Shown here in pieces: positions 39,901 to 45,260 of a DNA stretch of 64,000 nt (positions within the stretch are counted from its first letter, which is position 1; each line of letters opens with the position of its first letter). The position numbers and the translations under genes are program-made. The notes under the pieces were generated by a model that ran no database searches, was not told the DNA's origin, and saw nothing but the letters and a program-made list of their open reading frames with translations. The DNA is from Symbiodinium natans (taxonomy: Eukaryota > Sar > Dinophyceae > Suessiales > Symbiodiniaceae): positions 575,436-639,435 of the forward strand of contig CAJNDS010002612.1 of assembly GCA_905221605.1 (NCBI GenBank), in the 5' to 3' direction.

Positions 39901-41540
39901 ATGTTGTGAGGGTTTCGGTTTTAGGGTCTCCGCGCTTCGAGCATAGGATCGCAGGCCCACCCTAAGTCCCATCCCTGAAGCCCTAAACCCTGAACCCTAA
40001 ACCCTAAACCCTAAACCCTAAACCCTAAACCCTAAACCCTCATAGTACACTTAGGCCTCTAAGCTGGGACCGGGAGTAGGCACTTTTTTCTTTTTTTGTA
40101 GTGTTGGTTCCCTTATAATCCCCTTCATGTCAAGAAGGGCACCCTTTTTCTTCCTAGGATACTCCCGGGTCTAGTAAGTCATCATGTTGCAAGCACCTTT
40201 CAGCCCAAGTGTACCCTACTTGGAGGTCCATGGTACTTACTAACCACGTAGTAATTGCACTTATATCCCCAATTATAGCCATATTCGCGTAACTAAGGAG
40301 CAGAGGGTCCATTTGTAGTGCTATTATGGGTTTAGGTACCCCAAAACCCTATTTAGCATGGTTTTTTGGTACATAATTCCATAATAGTAATACAAATGGA
40401 CCCTCTGGGACAGTTGTAGTTGGTTTCAAATACCACGAACCTCCAATTACCTGGGCAAGTGGGCCCCAAAATGCCAAAACGCAACGGCCATACACTCCGC
40501 TCCGTGTGGCGGCTTAGGCTTCGTTAGGCGGTAGGGTTTAGGGTTTAGGGTTTAGGGTTTAGGGTATAGGTTTTAGGGTTTAGGGTTTAGGGGTTTGGGC
40601 TTGGATCGTTTGTGGCTTCAGGGACCAACCGGCTACTATCAAGATCATCATGTTGATAGGCGCCTAAGTCGCCAACAAGAGGCTACAAACTCCACACCGG
40701 GGTCTACGGTTTAGGGTGACGGGGTTGGGGTTAAGGTTTAGGGTTGAGGGTTCTTTTCTTGCTTTTCTTGTTCCAGGTGGGGTGGTGGTGGTGGTTCTGA
40801 CAAACCCTACGGAAACTTTAAACGTCAAAACAAACCCGAGGCAAAGGAAGCTCCCGGTGGTTTTTGGTGGACGACAACAAAACGCAGGAAGTGGAGGAGG
40901 CTCAGGCGCGACTCTCACGTCAGGGTTCAGGGTTCAGGGTTCAGGGTTCAGGGTTCAAAGGGTTCAAAGGGTTTAGGGTTCAGGGTTCAGGGTTCAAAGG
41001 GTTTAGGGTTTAGGGTTCAGGGTTTAGGGTTTAGGATTTAGGGTCTACGTAGGGTTTAGGGTTTAGGGTTGTCGGTTTGGGCTTTGGGGCAGTGGATGAA
41101 TGAGCTTCGGCCGATTTGCTGCCCGCCCGATTCCGTATCCACGTTTGACGCATACTAAGCCTAAACCCCAGGCCAAGTCATTGCCTTTTACCCAAATCAT
41201 TGCCCTGTACCCGGCTAAAGAACCCTGAACTCCATACCCTAAACCCAAAGCCCCAAACCCTAAACCCTAAACCCTGAACCCTAAACCCTAAACACTAAAC
41301 ACTAAACCCTAAACACTAAACCCTAAACCCTACTCCTAAACTCTAAACTTAAACCGTAAACCCTAAATTCAAAACCCTAACCCTAAACCCTAAACTCGAA
41401 ACCCTAACCTAAGAAGTAGCCCCGCGCGATTTTTGGAGGTGCTGCAGCAGCAGGCGTACCTCCTCTTCTACACACGCATGGGGGGTGCCGGGCAAGAGGC
41501 GCGGGCTTTGGGGGCTTGGGACCCTAGGCTTAGGGTTTAG
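20251..41540 (+). CDS. Ubiquitin-specific protease (USP) gene in about 18 mini-exons
   Basis: A papain-fold deubiquitinase of the UCH/USP family, which cleaves ubiquitin from substrates. Read in order along the + strand, the exons give the USP blocks in the family's order: GAQE then DAHEFL, IFG, a QCTC zinc-ribbon pair, TFSFEPFMDL, FTAPERLD, a CDTC pair, ITIYSAPIFLVLQL then KRF, VTFPSELNLRPY, RAVIVHLDKAG, GHYIAF (catalytic His), RWFLVDDN (catalytic Asp) and AYLLFY. Spliced length is about 1 kb in 21 kb of DNA. All 16 internal joins can be phase-compatible; several donors were chosen to make them so. Donors are mostly GC, then GT and GA; 12 of 17 acceptors are AG|G. The catalytic Cys box (normally before QEDAHEFL) was not found, so the gene may start farther left or the exon may be lost. 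The blocks resemble USP36/42-type enzymes most. Confidence 0.8.
20310..21477. other. Intronic stretch with TTTAGGG and TTTATAGG variants and ATGTATG microsatellite
   Basis: Telomere-type arrays (20311-20366, 20928-21049), a GGGTTTATAG/GGGCTTACAG region (20380-20600), unique AT-richer DNA (20720-20920) and a (GTAT)n/(ATGC) microsatellite at 21190-21420. No coding blocks were recognised. Confidence 0.6.
21488..21541 (+). CDS. USP exon ending in GAQE
   Basis: The acceptor GCTGCACAG|GTTCTC (an alternative at 21477 extends it by 10 nt) is followed by VLRWLPRLGEDFTFGAQE, then the GT donor GAG|GTGCTT in phase 0. This is the helix that precedes the conserved Q-E/Q-DAHEFL block of USP enzymes. Confidence 0.75.
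21760..21985 (+). repeat. CCCCTAAA 8-bp variant array
   Basis: About 25 units with an extra C relative to CCCTAAA, homogenised over about 220 bp. It lies in a USP intron. Confidence 0.9.
22046..22087 (+). CDS. USP exon DAHEFL
   Basis: The acceptor GTCTCTGGAG|GACGCC is followed by DAHEFLRSLLRLLE. It continues E of the previous exon to give QEDAHEFL, the most conserved USP block after the Cys and His boxes. The end is uncertain: a GA donor after GAG at 22087 keeps phase 0 with the next exon, while the open frame itself runs to a TGA at 22112. Confidence 0.8.
22131..22185 (+). repeat. CCCTCAA 7-bp variant array
   Basis: Seven or eight homogeneous CCCTCAA units inside otherwise CCCTAAA-type sequence. 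Confidence 0.85.
22937..23012 (+). CDS. USP exon, charged linker
   Basis: The acceptor CCCCTAACAG|GACGAG comes directly after a CCCTAAA-type array, and the donor CCTGGGG|GTTTAGGG is the first unit of a TTTAGGG-type array. The frame DEELKEHAQKLREASDGTEA ends in phase 1 and joins to the next exon. It is a helical, charged insertion between the DAHEFL and FG blocks. Confidence 0.6.
23160..23400 (+). other. Unassigned ORF segment within a USP intron
   Basis: An open frame (RVLGLRCIHAGPGG, then RRFLDVPGEQRHKLREH) ends at the left edge of a family A hairpin element whose ACTAGG start supplies the stop codon. It could be a gene fragment or chance. No splice bounds or family were recognised. Confidence 0.25.
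23399..23514. mobile_element. Hairpin element, family A (closest copy to 275-390)
   Basis: It shares long identical blocks with 275-390 (TAGGATGCCCAGTAGTACCC, GGTTCCCTTATAAACCTC, AATCCTAGGTTACTGGGCAA). Its inverted ends are intact apart from the last few bases (CCGAG for CCTAG). Confidence 0.8.
23830..23910 (+). CDS. USP exon with IFG block
   Basis: The acceptor GAAAGCAG|AAACCC and the strong donor CTGGCG|GTGAGT. The frame TPTVEAQEPNADLTAV continues to PSRIFGRSPG, matching the USP 'T-V---IFGG' block that leads into the zinc ribbon. It starts and ends in phase 1. Confidence 0.75.
24325..24480. repeat. Dispersed non-coding element, copy 1 of 2
   Basis: TTTAAAGGGTTCTGAAGTATG, TATAGGGTAT and TTTAAGGGCCCATA recur in the same order at about 55235-55330. 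Inverted blocks inside suggest another hairpin family. Confidence 0.45.
24617..24653 (+). CDS. USP exon, first zinc-ribbon pair
   Basis: The acceptor GTTTCCAAG|GCGG and the GC donor CGAAG|GCGCGC. Together with its neighbours it reads GGMLVSQCTCTRRECVAS. In USP enzymes this place holds 'GG-L-S-V-C--C'; here the pair is spaced C-x-C, unusual for a ribbon that normally has CxxC. 37 nt. Confidence 0.7.
24824..24968 (+). repeat. CCCTAAA array
   Basis: About 20 nearly perfect units within a USP intron, ending before GGGGGGGCTCC. Confidence 0.95.
25063..25170. mobile_element. Hairpin element, family A relative
   Basis: Inverted ends ACTTGGTA and TACCAAGT enclose GCCCAGTGGTACCC...GGTGCCC, the same internal order as family A. 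It lies in a USP intron. Confidence 0.6.
25225..25317. mobile_element. Hairpin element, family B
   Basis: TATGGGGGTTTACAAAAATA on the left and ATTTCGGAAACCCTCATA on the right are inverted copies; the interior carries the ATAGATCCCCAAATA block shared with 19655. Confidence 0.7.
25757..25942 (+). repeat. CCCTAAA array
   Basis: About 26 units with a few single-base variants, within the intron between 24653 and 26231. Confidence 0.95.
26066..26172 (+). repeat. TTTAGGG array
   Basis: About 15 units in the orientation opposite to the array at 25757, within the same intron and only 120 bp away from it. Confidence 0.95.
26231..26307 (+). CDS. USP exon TFSFEPFMDL
   Basis: The acceptor CCTGCTGCAG|GGAGTG and a GA donor, GAGG|GACCCTAAACCC, which touches the following array; a GA donor at 26304 is an alternative. 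The frame ECVASTFSFEPFMDLQLDI matches the USP 'S-TF-PF-DLSLDI' block. It starts in phase 2 and ends in phase 1. Confidence 0.85.
26309..26420 (+). repeat. CCCTAAA array abutting the USP exon
   Basis: About 15 units that begin within two bases of the exon end. Confidence 0.95.
26465..26708 (+). repeat. CCCTATGAA 9-bp variant array
   Basis: About 25 units of a 9-bp variant with ATGATGA slips. The 9-bp period gives repetitive open frames on both strands (MNPMNP, GFIGFI), which are artefacts. Confidence 0.9.
26912..26931 (+). CDS. USP micro-exon ATDSLE
   Basis: The acceptor ACTGAAG|AGGCC and a GC donor, GAG|GCCGAT, leave only 20 nt. The frame gives ATDSLE, followed in the next exon by DTLKLFTAPE. 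The open frame extends to a GT donor at 26963, but only the GC donor keeps phase 0. Least certain of the internal exons. Confidence 0.5.
27654..27763. mobile_element. Hairpin element, family B relative
   Basis: TATGGGGGTATTTCTCCC on the left pairs with ATTTTCAGAAAACCCCATA on the right. The interior has ACTCCAAATAGAATAG and AATCCCCTT, as in other family B copies. Confidence 0.55.
27958..28110 (+). repeat. CCTCCTAAA 9-bp variant array
   Basis: About 16 homogeneous 9-bp units between normal CCCTAAA-type units. Confidence 0.9.
28196..28248 (+). CDS. USP exon FTAPERLD
   Basis: The acceptor AGTCGCAG|GACACC is followed by DTLKLFTAPERLDKKNSW, matching the USP 'L--FT-PE-LD--N-Y-C' block. A GA donor (TCATG|GAAGTG) gives the phase needed to reach CDTC in the next exon; a GT donor at the array edge (28266) does not. 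Confidence 0.8.
28249..28405 (+). repeat. Triplicated exon-end/array junction
   Basis: GGCCTCTCCAGGGGTTTAGG... (28254), GGCCTTTTCAGGGGTTTAGG... (28309) and GGCCTCCCCAGGGGTTTTGG... (28357) are three tandem copies of about 50 bp. Each contains TTTAGGGTCCAGGGTT and ends TTTAT. The unit starts just inside the preceding exon's open frame. Confidence 0.7.
28481..28598. mobile_element. Hairpin element, family A relative
   Basis: GCCCCAGTAGTGGCCCTGTT on the left and CAGGTGACTGGGCAACCTAG on the right match family A ends; the interior GGGTCTAGGTTCC and GAGCACCC are also shared. Confidence 0.65.
29391..29485. mobile_element. Hairpin element, family C
   Basis: GGGAGTTTCCCCCTTATACT on the left pairs with AGCATAAGGGGAAACATCCC on the right; the centre is AGTCCTTAATAGGGATTATA. 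It is directly followed by the longest CCCTAAA array. Confidence 0.75.
29486..29726 (+). repeat. Longest near-pure CCCTAAA array
   Basis: About 34 units with only two single-base variants, starting at the last CCC of a family C element and ending 38 bp before a USP exon. Confidence 0.95.
29765..29806 (+). CDS. USP exon, second zinc-ribbon pair
   Basis: The acceptor GTGGCAG|GTGTGAC and the GC donor CAGCT|GCTTGG. The frame CDTCLEVVRARKQL matches the USP 'C--C----A-KQL' block. It joins in phase 2 to ITIYSAP in the next exon, a match that supports the GC donor over the GT at 29834. Confidence 0.85.
29834..30864 (+). other. USP intron with mixed arrays
   Basis: A TTTAGGG array (29834-29905), variant sequence and a CCCTAAA array (30764-30838), with unique sequence at 30000-30300 and 30400-30550. 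No coding block was recognised. Confidence 0.5.
30865..30906 (+). CDS. USP exon ITIYSAPIFLVLQ
   Basis: The acceptor ACTGCTCAG|GATTACC and the GC donor CAGTT|GCCGCC. The frame ITIYSAPIFLVLQL leads into KRF in the next exon, restoring the USP 'I---P--L---LKRF' strand. Confidence 0.85.
31690..31797 (-). mobile_element. Hairpin element, family B, reversed
   Basis: Read on the minus strand it starts GGGAGTTTACGAAAAATAAA and carries AGAAATAGTAGGATCCCCTT, matching family B; the right end is CACCCCTATTGTCGTAAACC. Confidence 0.65.
32217..32253 (+). CDS. USP exon KRFRYVAGGRGK
   Basis: The acceptor CCTCCAAG|GAAGCGG and the GC donor GGCAAG|GCCATC. The frame KRFRYVAGGRGK continues LQL of the previous exon to LKRF-like LQLKRF, the most diagnostic USP fingers/palm strand. 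37 nt. Confidence 0.85.
32671..32965 (+). repeat. Minisatellite GGGGTTGGGCACTCCAGGGA
   Basis: About nine units of 27-37 bp with the core GTTGGGCACTCCAG. Two more units lie at 19335-19385. Overlapping ORFs on both strands are products of the repeat. It lies in a USP intron. Confidence 0.8.
33311..33406. mobile_element. Hairpin element, family C
   Basis: GGGATGTTCCCCTTATGCTA and AGTATAAGGGGGAACATCCC form long inverted ends; the centre has CAATCCTTAATAGGGATCAT. It is followed at once by a CCCTAAA array. Confidence 0.8.
33438..33592 (+). repeat. CCCTAAAA 8-bp variant array
   Basis: About 19 homogeneous units with an extra A, between CCCTAAA units on both sides. Confidence 0.9.
33729..33795 (+). 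CDS. USP exon VTFPSELNLRPY
   Basis: The acceptor TGCCTTGCAG|GTCTCG and the donor GCTACTG|GTTTAGGGG at the array edge. The frame VSKPVTFPSELNLRPYLCAG matches the USP 'V-FP--L-L-PY' block. It ends in phase 1. Confidence 0.9.
35291..35324 (+). CDS. USP exon before the His region
   Basis: The acceptor ACTTCGCAG|GCGCGC and the GC donor TACGA|GCCCCT. The frame APGAERPLLY corresponds to the 'Y-L---V-H' approach strand. The frame is open further right; the GC donor is chosen for phase. Confidence 0.6.
35705..35823. mobile_element. Hairpin element with four CCCTAAA units inserted in one arm
   Basis: The left arm CCTGGTTCTTAGTAGGGAAT continues GAGGGA. The right arm is its complement, CCTCATTCCCTACTAAGAAC, but interrupted after CATTCCCT by exactly four AAACCCT units (35784-35811). 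It lies in a USP intron. Confidence 0.8.
36035..36111 (+). CDS. USP exon RAVIVHLDKAG
   Basis: The acceptor is a C run plus CAG|CACC and the donor is a consensus GTAAGA (GAGG|GTAAGA). The frame TSGSFRRLRAVIVHLDKAG matches the USP 'L-AVIVH-G' strand just before the catalytic His. It ends in phase 1. Confidence 0.85.
36138..36248 (+). repeat. TTTAGGG array
   Basis: About 16 units at the start of the long intron that contains the DXO-like ORF. Confidence 0.95.
36708..37868 (+). CDS. DXO/RAI1-like decapping exoribonuclease, intronless, nested in a USP intron
   Basis: 386 residues from the first ATG. DXO/RAI1 enzymes remove incomplete or NAD caps from RNA 5' ends. Motifs in family order: YSQAFE (241-246, a weak form of the GxxxxE motif, its Gly replaced), YTEVDA (273-278, metal-binding ExD), VELKT (286-290, the ExK motif), then MLPTYFQLLFSNC (304-316) and MCLGVINRG (319-327), the 'WWLQSFL-GV----GFR' region. 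An ATG at 36822 (residue 39) starts a textbook signal peptide, SKLALLCFYAAVGLLAF, followed by a basic stretch (KHKEPRSPRRAGAR). That is a secretory or plastid-type leader, odd for a nuclear/cytosolic enzyme, and I favour that start. A CAT/CTT-rich repeat lies upstream (36637-36680). It stops at TGA 37866-37868. Retrogene origin is possible but no A tail was seen. Confidence 0.7.
   Translation: MRVDLGSEGQIRRRLLALRIVSVHSSACHEAQRRSFIDMPRWSKLALLCFYAAVGLLAFCQHGSCKHKEPRSPRRAGARILTLQHKELHDAPACSVDDFHTVVSTVRDEDGHVRLGTPPRFYPPLPGRTLEKEATRSSFNTSRFVDKAGYMVEQGGAKCQQSMASANFLMPRQVLMMLFRWVVLDREFAGRAWYERMKSLVHQPVLLEWTSADKFGSEACLAASADRAVAGKTEWTGWKDYSQAFERLAAPGKSGDHHQIVKLCLRGLEVAVYTEVDAANDVGEPVELKTVSSRNEHTFFAERMLPTYFQLLFSNCKSMCLGVINRGMLMEVKELTLTDMSSLLTEAGDDADLLLGRLAAALMAISETCAAKRRDEGFSGPYRMPS
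37869..39020. other. Remainder of the long USP intron
   Basis: Unique sequence, a possible family A relative (38165-38250, GTAACC...GGTTAC ends) and variant telomere units from 38460. A GC-rich open segment at 38270-38460 has no splice bounds that I trust. Confidence 0.4.
39021..39225 (+). repeat. TTTAGGG array next to the USP catalytic His exon
   Basis: About 29 units, ending TTTACGGCTAG, which is the splice acceptor of the next exon. Confidence 0.95.
39233..39298 (+). CDS. USP exon with catalytic His (GHYIAF)
   Basis: The acceptor TTACGGCTAG|AGGCC comes directly after the TTTAGGG array; the GC donor is ACCTCGG|GCCCAAAACC. The frame AGYSHFGHYIAFVRCAGERT carries the catalytic His of the USP 'S--GHY-AY' box. 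Phases match both neighbours. Confidence 0.9.
39302..39875 (+). repeat. CCCTAAA mega-array with CCCTAA variants
   Basis: More than 70 units in about 570 bp, interrupted at 39352-39395. CCCTAA 6-mers (39590-39620) and longer slips occur. This is the largest telomere-type block in the window and lies in the intron after the His exon. Confidence 0.95.
40063..40180. mobile_element. Hairpin element, family A relative
   Basis: ACCGGGAGTAGGCAC on the left and GATACTCCCGGGTCTAG on the right are inverted; the interior GGTTCCCTTATAA and AAGAAGGGCACCCTTTTT is the family A core. Confidence 0.6.
40221..40445. mobile_element. Family D hairpin element containing nested hairpin elements
   Basis: The outer ends GGAGGTCCATGGTACTTA and ACCACGAACCTCC match family D copies at 49101 and 50307. 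Inside, 40312-40406 has 28-bp inverted ends (AGAGGGTCCATTTGTA...). Inside that, 40321-40386 is family E (compare 51419-51479), with the shared core CCCTATTTAG.ATGGTTTTT. Confidence 0.75.
40847..40907 (+). CDS. USP exon with catalytic Asp (VDDN)
   Basis: The acceptor GAGGCAAAG|GAAGCTC is followed by SSRWFLVDDNKTQEVEEAQ, the USP 'W--FDD--V' box with the third catalytic residue. A GC donor (CAGGC|GCGACT) gives the phase needed for the last exon; a GT donor at the array edge does not. Confidence 0.85.
41420..41540 (+). CDS. USP last catalytic exon AYLLFY
   Basis: The acceptor AAGAAGTAG|CCCCGC (or one three bases earlier) is followed by ARFLEVLQQQAYLLFYTR, the C-terminal USP strand. The frame stays open to TAG 41538-41540 inside a TTTAGGG unit, which could be the real stop. 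Alternatively a GC donor (GGT|GCCGGG) leads to the candidate exon at 41911. Confidence 0.8.
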
Positions 41541-41910
41541 GGTTTAGGGTTTAGGGTTTAGGGTTTAGGGTGTAGGGTTTAGGGTTTAGGGTCTAGGGTC
41601 TAGGGTTTAGGGTCTAGGGTTGGTACAGTGTTTCTGTGTTCTTTGTAAAAACTCATCATCCAATATTCAATGGAAGCCCATACCTCAAATCCCCCACCCT
41701 AAACCTTAAAGCGATGAGGGACCCCAGTTGATAGCAAACCCATATTTGAGGTCGGACATTCTTAGTTGTCGTTGATGAACGCATAGAGACAGTTCTTCAT
41801 AACTGCCCCGTAGGCATACTACCGCTACACCGTAAACCCTAAACCCTAAACCCTAAGCCCTAAGCCTTAAACCCTGAACCCTAAACCCTAAATGCCCAAA
41901 GTGATCGGAG

Positions 41911-41970
41911 GCCGCCAAACGAAGCACCGGCGCGACCGAGGGTGGCGAAGTGCTTCCCAGCCAGCAGCTG
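41911..41970 (+). CDS. Candidate exon after the USP domain
   Basis: The acceptor GATCGGAG|GCCGCC opens GC-rich sequence readable in more than one frame (AAKRSTGATEGGEVLPSQQ or PPNEAPARPRVAKCF). It could be a C-terminal extension of the USP protein. A diverged copy of its 3' part and the following 60 bp lies at 42092-42170. Confidence 0.3.
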
Positions 41971-42300
41971 CATGATTTTTTGGTGGGTTGGCAGGGTTTT
42001 GGGGTTTTTGGGCTTTAGATCATACAGGGTTTTGGGTTTAGGGTTTAGGGTTTAGGGAAAAGGGTTTAGGGTTGAAGGTTTAGGGTTTAGGGCAGCTGCA
42101 TGGTTTTTTGGTTGGCAGGGTTTTGGGGGCTTGGGGATTTGGGGCTTAGGGTCAGCTAGGGTTTAGGGTTGAGGGTTTAGGGTTTAGGGTTTTGGGATTT
42201 TAGGGTTTGGGGCTCCGCGTTTCGGATGTAGGGGGGCGCTGGAGTTTAGAAAGGGTTGGGGGGTGAGGGTTGAGGAGGGTTGTGCCTGTCGCCACAAGGG

Positions 42301-44867
42301 TGGTAAATTTCGCGGAGCACGTCGGTTCAACACCAACCGGCGCTAACTCCTGACACAGGGGTTGGGGGTGCATGCTTGTTTTTTTTTGAGAGTGAACAGC
42401 CGTCTGAAGGCTCTGCGCACCCACAGCGGCGAGCAAGCATGTTTTATGGCTTGTTAAGGGTCAGCGTCCCACCGATGAGCTTCCATGAGACCGAGATTCC
42501 CGAGAGATTCCCGAAGAACCAGGCCAGAAGCAAACCCTACCCCCCTATAGCCTTGCCATGGCTGACCTTAACTTCAAGTTAAGCGCTTGCAGCGGGCTCA
42601 CGCGCATTTGCTCCAGTTGCACCCGCGGCTTGTGGTTGGAACCGAAAGCACCATAAATGTCAGTGAAAACCCTGAAGTTCGACACAGTGTGTTGGGAGTA
42701 TTGTCGCTAATTTTGCAGGGCCGTTTTTCTACGAACTTTTCGGGCGGCCACCACCATGCGAAATGCATTATTTGTCATTTCTTTCTGGTTGGCGTTAGTT
42801 CGAGGCGAAGAAAAGCTAAGGTCAGTGAAAACTTTAAGTTCAACATGGGGTGTTGGAACTATTGTAGCTGATTTTGCCAGACAGTTTTTTGCGACTAACT
42901 TTTCGAGTGCCACACCCATGCGAAATTCACCGTCTGTCCTTTTTTCTGGTATGTGATGGCTCGAGCCGAAAAAAAGTCCAGGCCGGTGAAAGCTCTTAAG
43001 ATCAACACCGGGCGTTGAACTTCTTGTTGCTAACTTTCCTGGGTGGTTTCTCTACTGTTTTTTTTGGCTGTCGGGTGACCGTTTTCGGCGCTGAAAATGG
43101 GCAATAACTGTTTGCACGGAGCAACAATTTAGCAACTGTCTTTGCTTTGTTTTTGGATGTTTTATTTGTTTTTTTGTGTTTAGGGTCTAGGGTTTAGGGT
43201 TTTGAGTTTAGGGTTTAGAAGCCCAACAAAAGCCAAACGGAAAAACACCTTTTAAAAAATAGACCTCCCCATTGAAATCCAAATGTCAGCTGTGTTTGGC
43301 GGTTTGCAGCTGAAAGGGTTGGGACGGTTGGCTGTTCGGGCTTTAATCTGGGAGTTAAAGGTGGCTTTAGTAATGATGGCCATGGCAGTGCGGTGTGGGT
43401 GGCTTAGATCCCGAAATCGAGCGACTCTGACCCCAAAAAAAAGTTAGAGACCAAAAAAAGTTAAGTTCAGCACCGTGTTGAACCTAACTTTTCGTGTTGG
43501 AAATCCTGCGTGTTTTTGCTGAATCCTACTTGTTTTTTGGGCTGTCGTGTGACGTGTTTCAGGGAAAAATGTGGGAAATAAGAGTAAAAAAAGGTCAAAC
43601 GGCGTCGGTTTGTAGCCTTGCCGCCTGAAAAAACACGTAGGAAAACAGCAAAAACACGTAGGATTTCCAACGCGAAAAGTTAGGTTCAACACGGTGTTGA
43701 ACTTAATTTTTTTTGGTATCTAACTTTTTTTTGGGGTCAGAGTCGCTCGATTTCGGGATCTAAGCCACCCACACCGCACTGCCATGGCCATCATTACTAA
43801 AGCCACCTTTAACTCCCAGATTAAGCCCGAACAGCCAACCGTCCCAACCCTTTCAGCTGCAAACCGCCAAACACAGCTGACATTTGGATTTCAATGGGGA
43901 GGCCTATTTTTTAAAAGGTTTTTTCCGTTTTGCTTTTGTTGGGCTTCTAAACCCTAAACTCAAAACCCTAAACCCTAGACCCTAAACCCAAAAAAACAAA
44001 TAAAACATCCAAAAACAAAGCAAAGACAGTTGCTAAATTGTTGCTCCGTGCAAACAGTTATTGCCCATTTTCAGCGCCGAAAACGGTCACCCGACAGCCA
44101 AAAAAAACAGTAGAGAAACCACCCCGGAAAAGTTAGCAACAAGAAGTTCAACGCCCGGTGTTGATCTTAAGAGCTTTCACCGGCCTTGACTTTTTTTCGG
44201 TTCGAGCCATCACATACCAGAAAAAAGGACAGACGGTGAATTTCGCATGGGTGTGGCACCCGAAAAGTTAGTCGCAAAAGAACGGTCTGGCAAAATCAGC
44301 TACAGTAGTTCCAACACCCCATGTTGAACTTAAGGTTTTCACTGACCTTAGCTTTTCTTCGCCTCGAACTAACGCCAACCAGAAAGAAATGACAAATAAT
44401 GCATTTCGCATTGTTGTGGCCGCCCGAAAAATTCGTAGAAAAACGGCCCTGCAAAATTAGCGACAATACTCCCAACACACTGTGTCGAACTTAAGGGTTT
44501 TCACTGACATTTATGGTGCTTTCGGTTCCAACCATAAACCGCGGGTGCAACTAGAGCAAATGCGCGTGAGCCCGCTGCAAGCGCTTAACTTGGAAGCTAA
44601 GGTCAGCCATGGCAAGGCTATAGGGGGGTAGGGCTTGCTTCTGGCCAGGTTCTTGGGGAATCTGAGGCTCATGGAGGTTCACGGGCGGGACGCCGGCCCT
44701 TAGCAAACAGCAAAACATGTTGGTTCGCTGCTGTGGGTGTGCAGAGCCTTCAAACGGTTGTTCAGGCCAACAAAAAAGCAAGCATGCACTCCCAACCCCT
44801 ATATGAGGAGTTAGCGCCGATTGGTGTCGAACTCACCTTCCCGAAACCTGGTTCGCGAAATTTACCG
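42301..44867. mobile_element. 2.57-kb foldback element
   Basis: Two arms of about 1.25 kb are inverted copies around a loop at about 43564-43623. The outer ends are GGTAAATTTCGCG and its complement CGCGAAATTTACC. The flanks carry the same 8 bp, CACAAGGG, at 42293-42300 and 44868-44875, a likely target-site duplication. Each arm holds about three degenerate tandem units of about 165 bp and a short telomere-type stretch (43180-43220 and 43945-43990) present in both arms. No protein-coding gene was seen. Size and target length fit a hAT- or MULE-derived foldback element. Confidence 0.8.
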
Positions 44868-44878
44868 CACAAGGGGTC

Positions 44879-45125
44879 TCTCTCTCTCTCTCTCTCCCTC
44901 TCTGTCTCTCTCCCTCTCTCGCTCTCTCCCTCCTCTGGCTCTCTGGCTCTCGCTCTCTCGCTCTCTCGCTCTCTCGCTCTCTCGCTCTCTCGCTCTCTCG
45001 CTCTCTCGCTCTCTCGCTCTCTTGCTCTCTCGCGCTCTCGCTCGTTCTCGCTCTCTCTCTCTCTCTCGCTCTTTCTCCTCTCTCTCTCTCTCTTTCTCGC
45101 GCTCTCTCTCTCTCTCTTTCTCGCG

Positions 45126-45156
<31 letters not shown>

Positions 45157-45162
45157 TCTCTA
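44879..45162 (+). repeat. CT/CTCG microsatellite
   Basis: About 280 bp of (CT)n and CTCTCG units beginning a few bases after the foldback element's right flank. Long ORFs on both strands across it (Ser/Leu-rich and Arg/Glu-rich) are artefacts. Confidence 0.9.
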
Positions 45163-45170
45163 ACAGAACA

Positions 45171-45260
45171 CGCCTTGTCCTACGTGAAGCAACCTGGGAC
45201 CTGTTGCCTGTTGCTTTACGCGGCGAGCGCAAGTTGAAACCCAAGGAGTTATCGTGGTGA
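45171..45260 (+). CDS. Candidate exon with stop
   Basis: The long CT tract plus CTCTAACAG forms a strong acceptor. The frame RLVLREATWDLLPVALRGER runs to a TGA at 45258-45260. It could be a terminal exon of the USP or another gene. No family was recognised. Confidence 0.3.
   Translation, partial: RLVLREATWDLLPVALRGERKLKPKELSW

Noticed and set aside
42587-42919. ORFs in the foldback arms, mirrored at 44296-44478.
   Set aside because: They follow the degenerate 165-bp units and change frame and strand between units; no motif was seen.
44733-45260. Long Ser/Leu-rich and Arg/Glu-rich ORFs on opposite strands.
   Set aside because: They translate the CT/GA microsatellite. Only the short 3' part after TAACAG was kept as a weak exon candidate.
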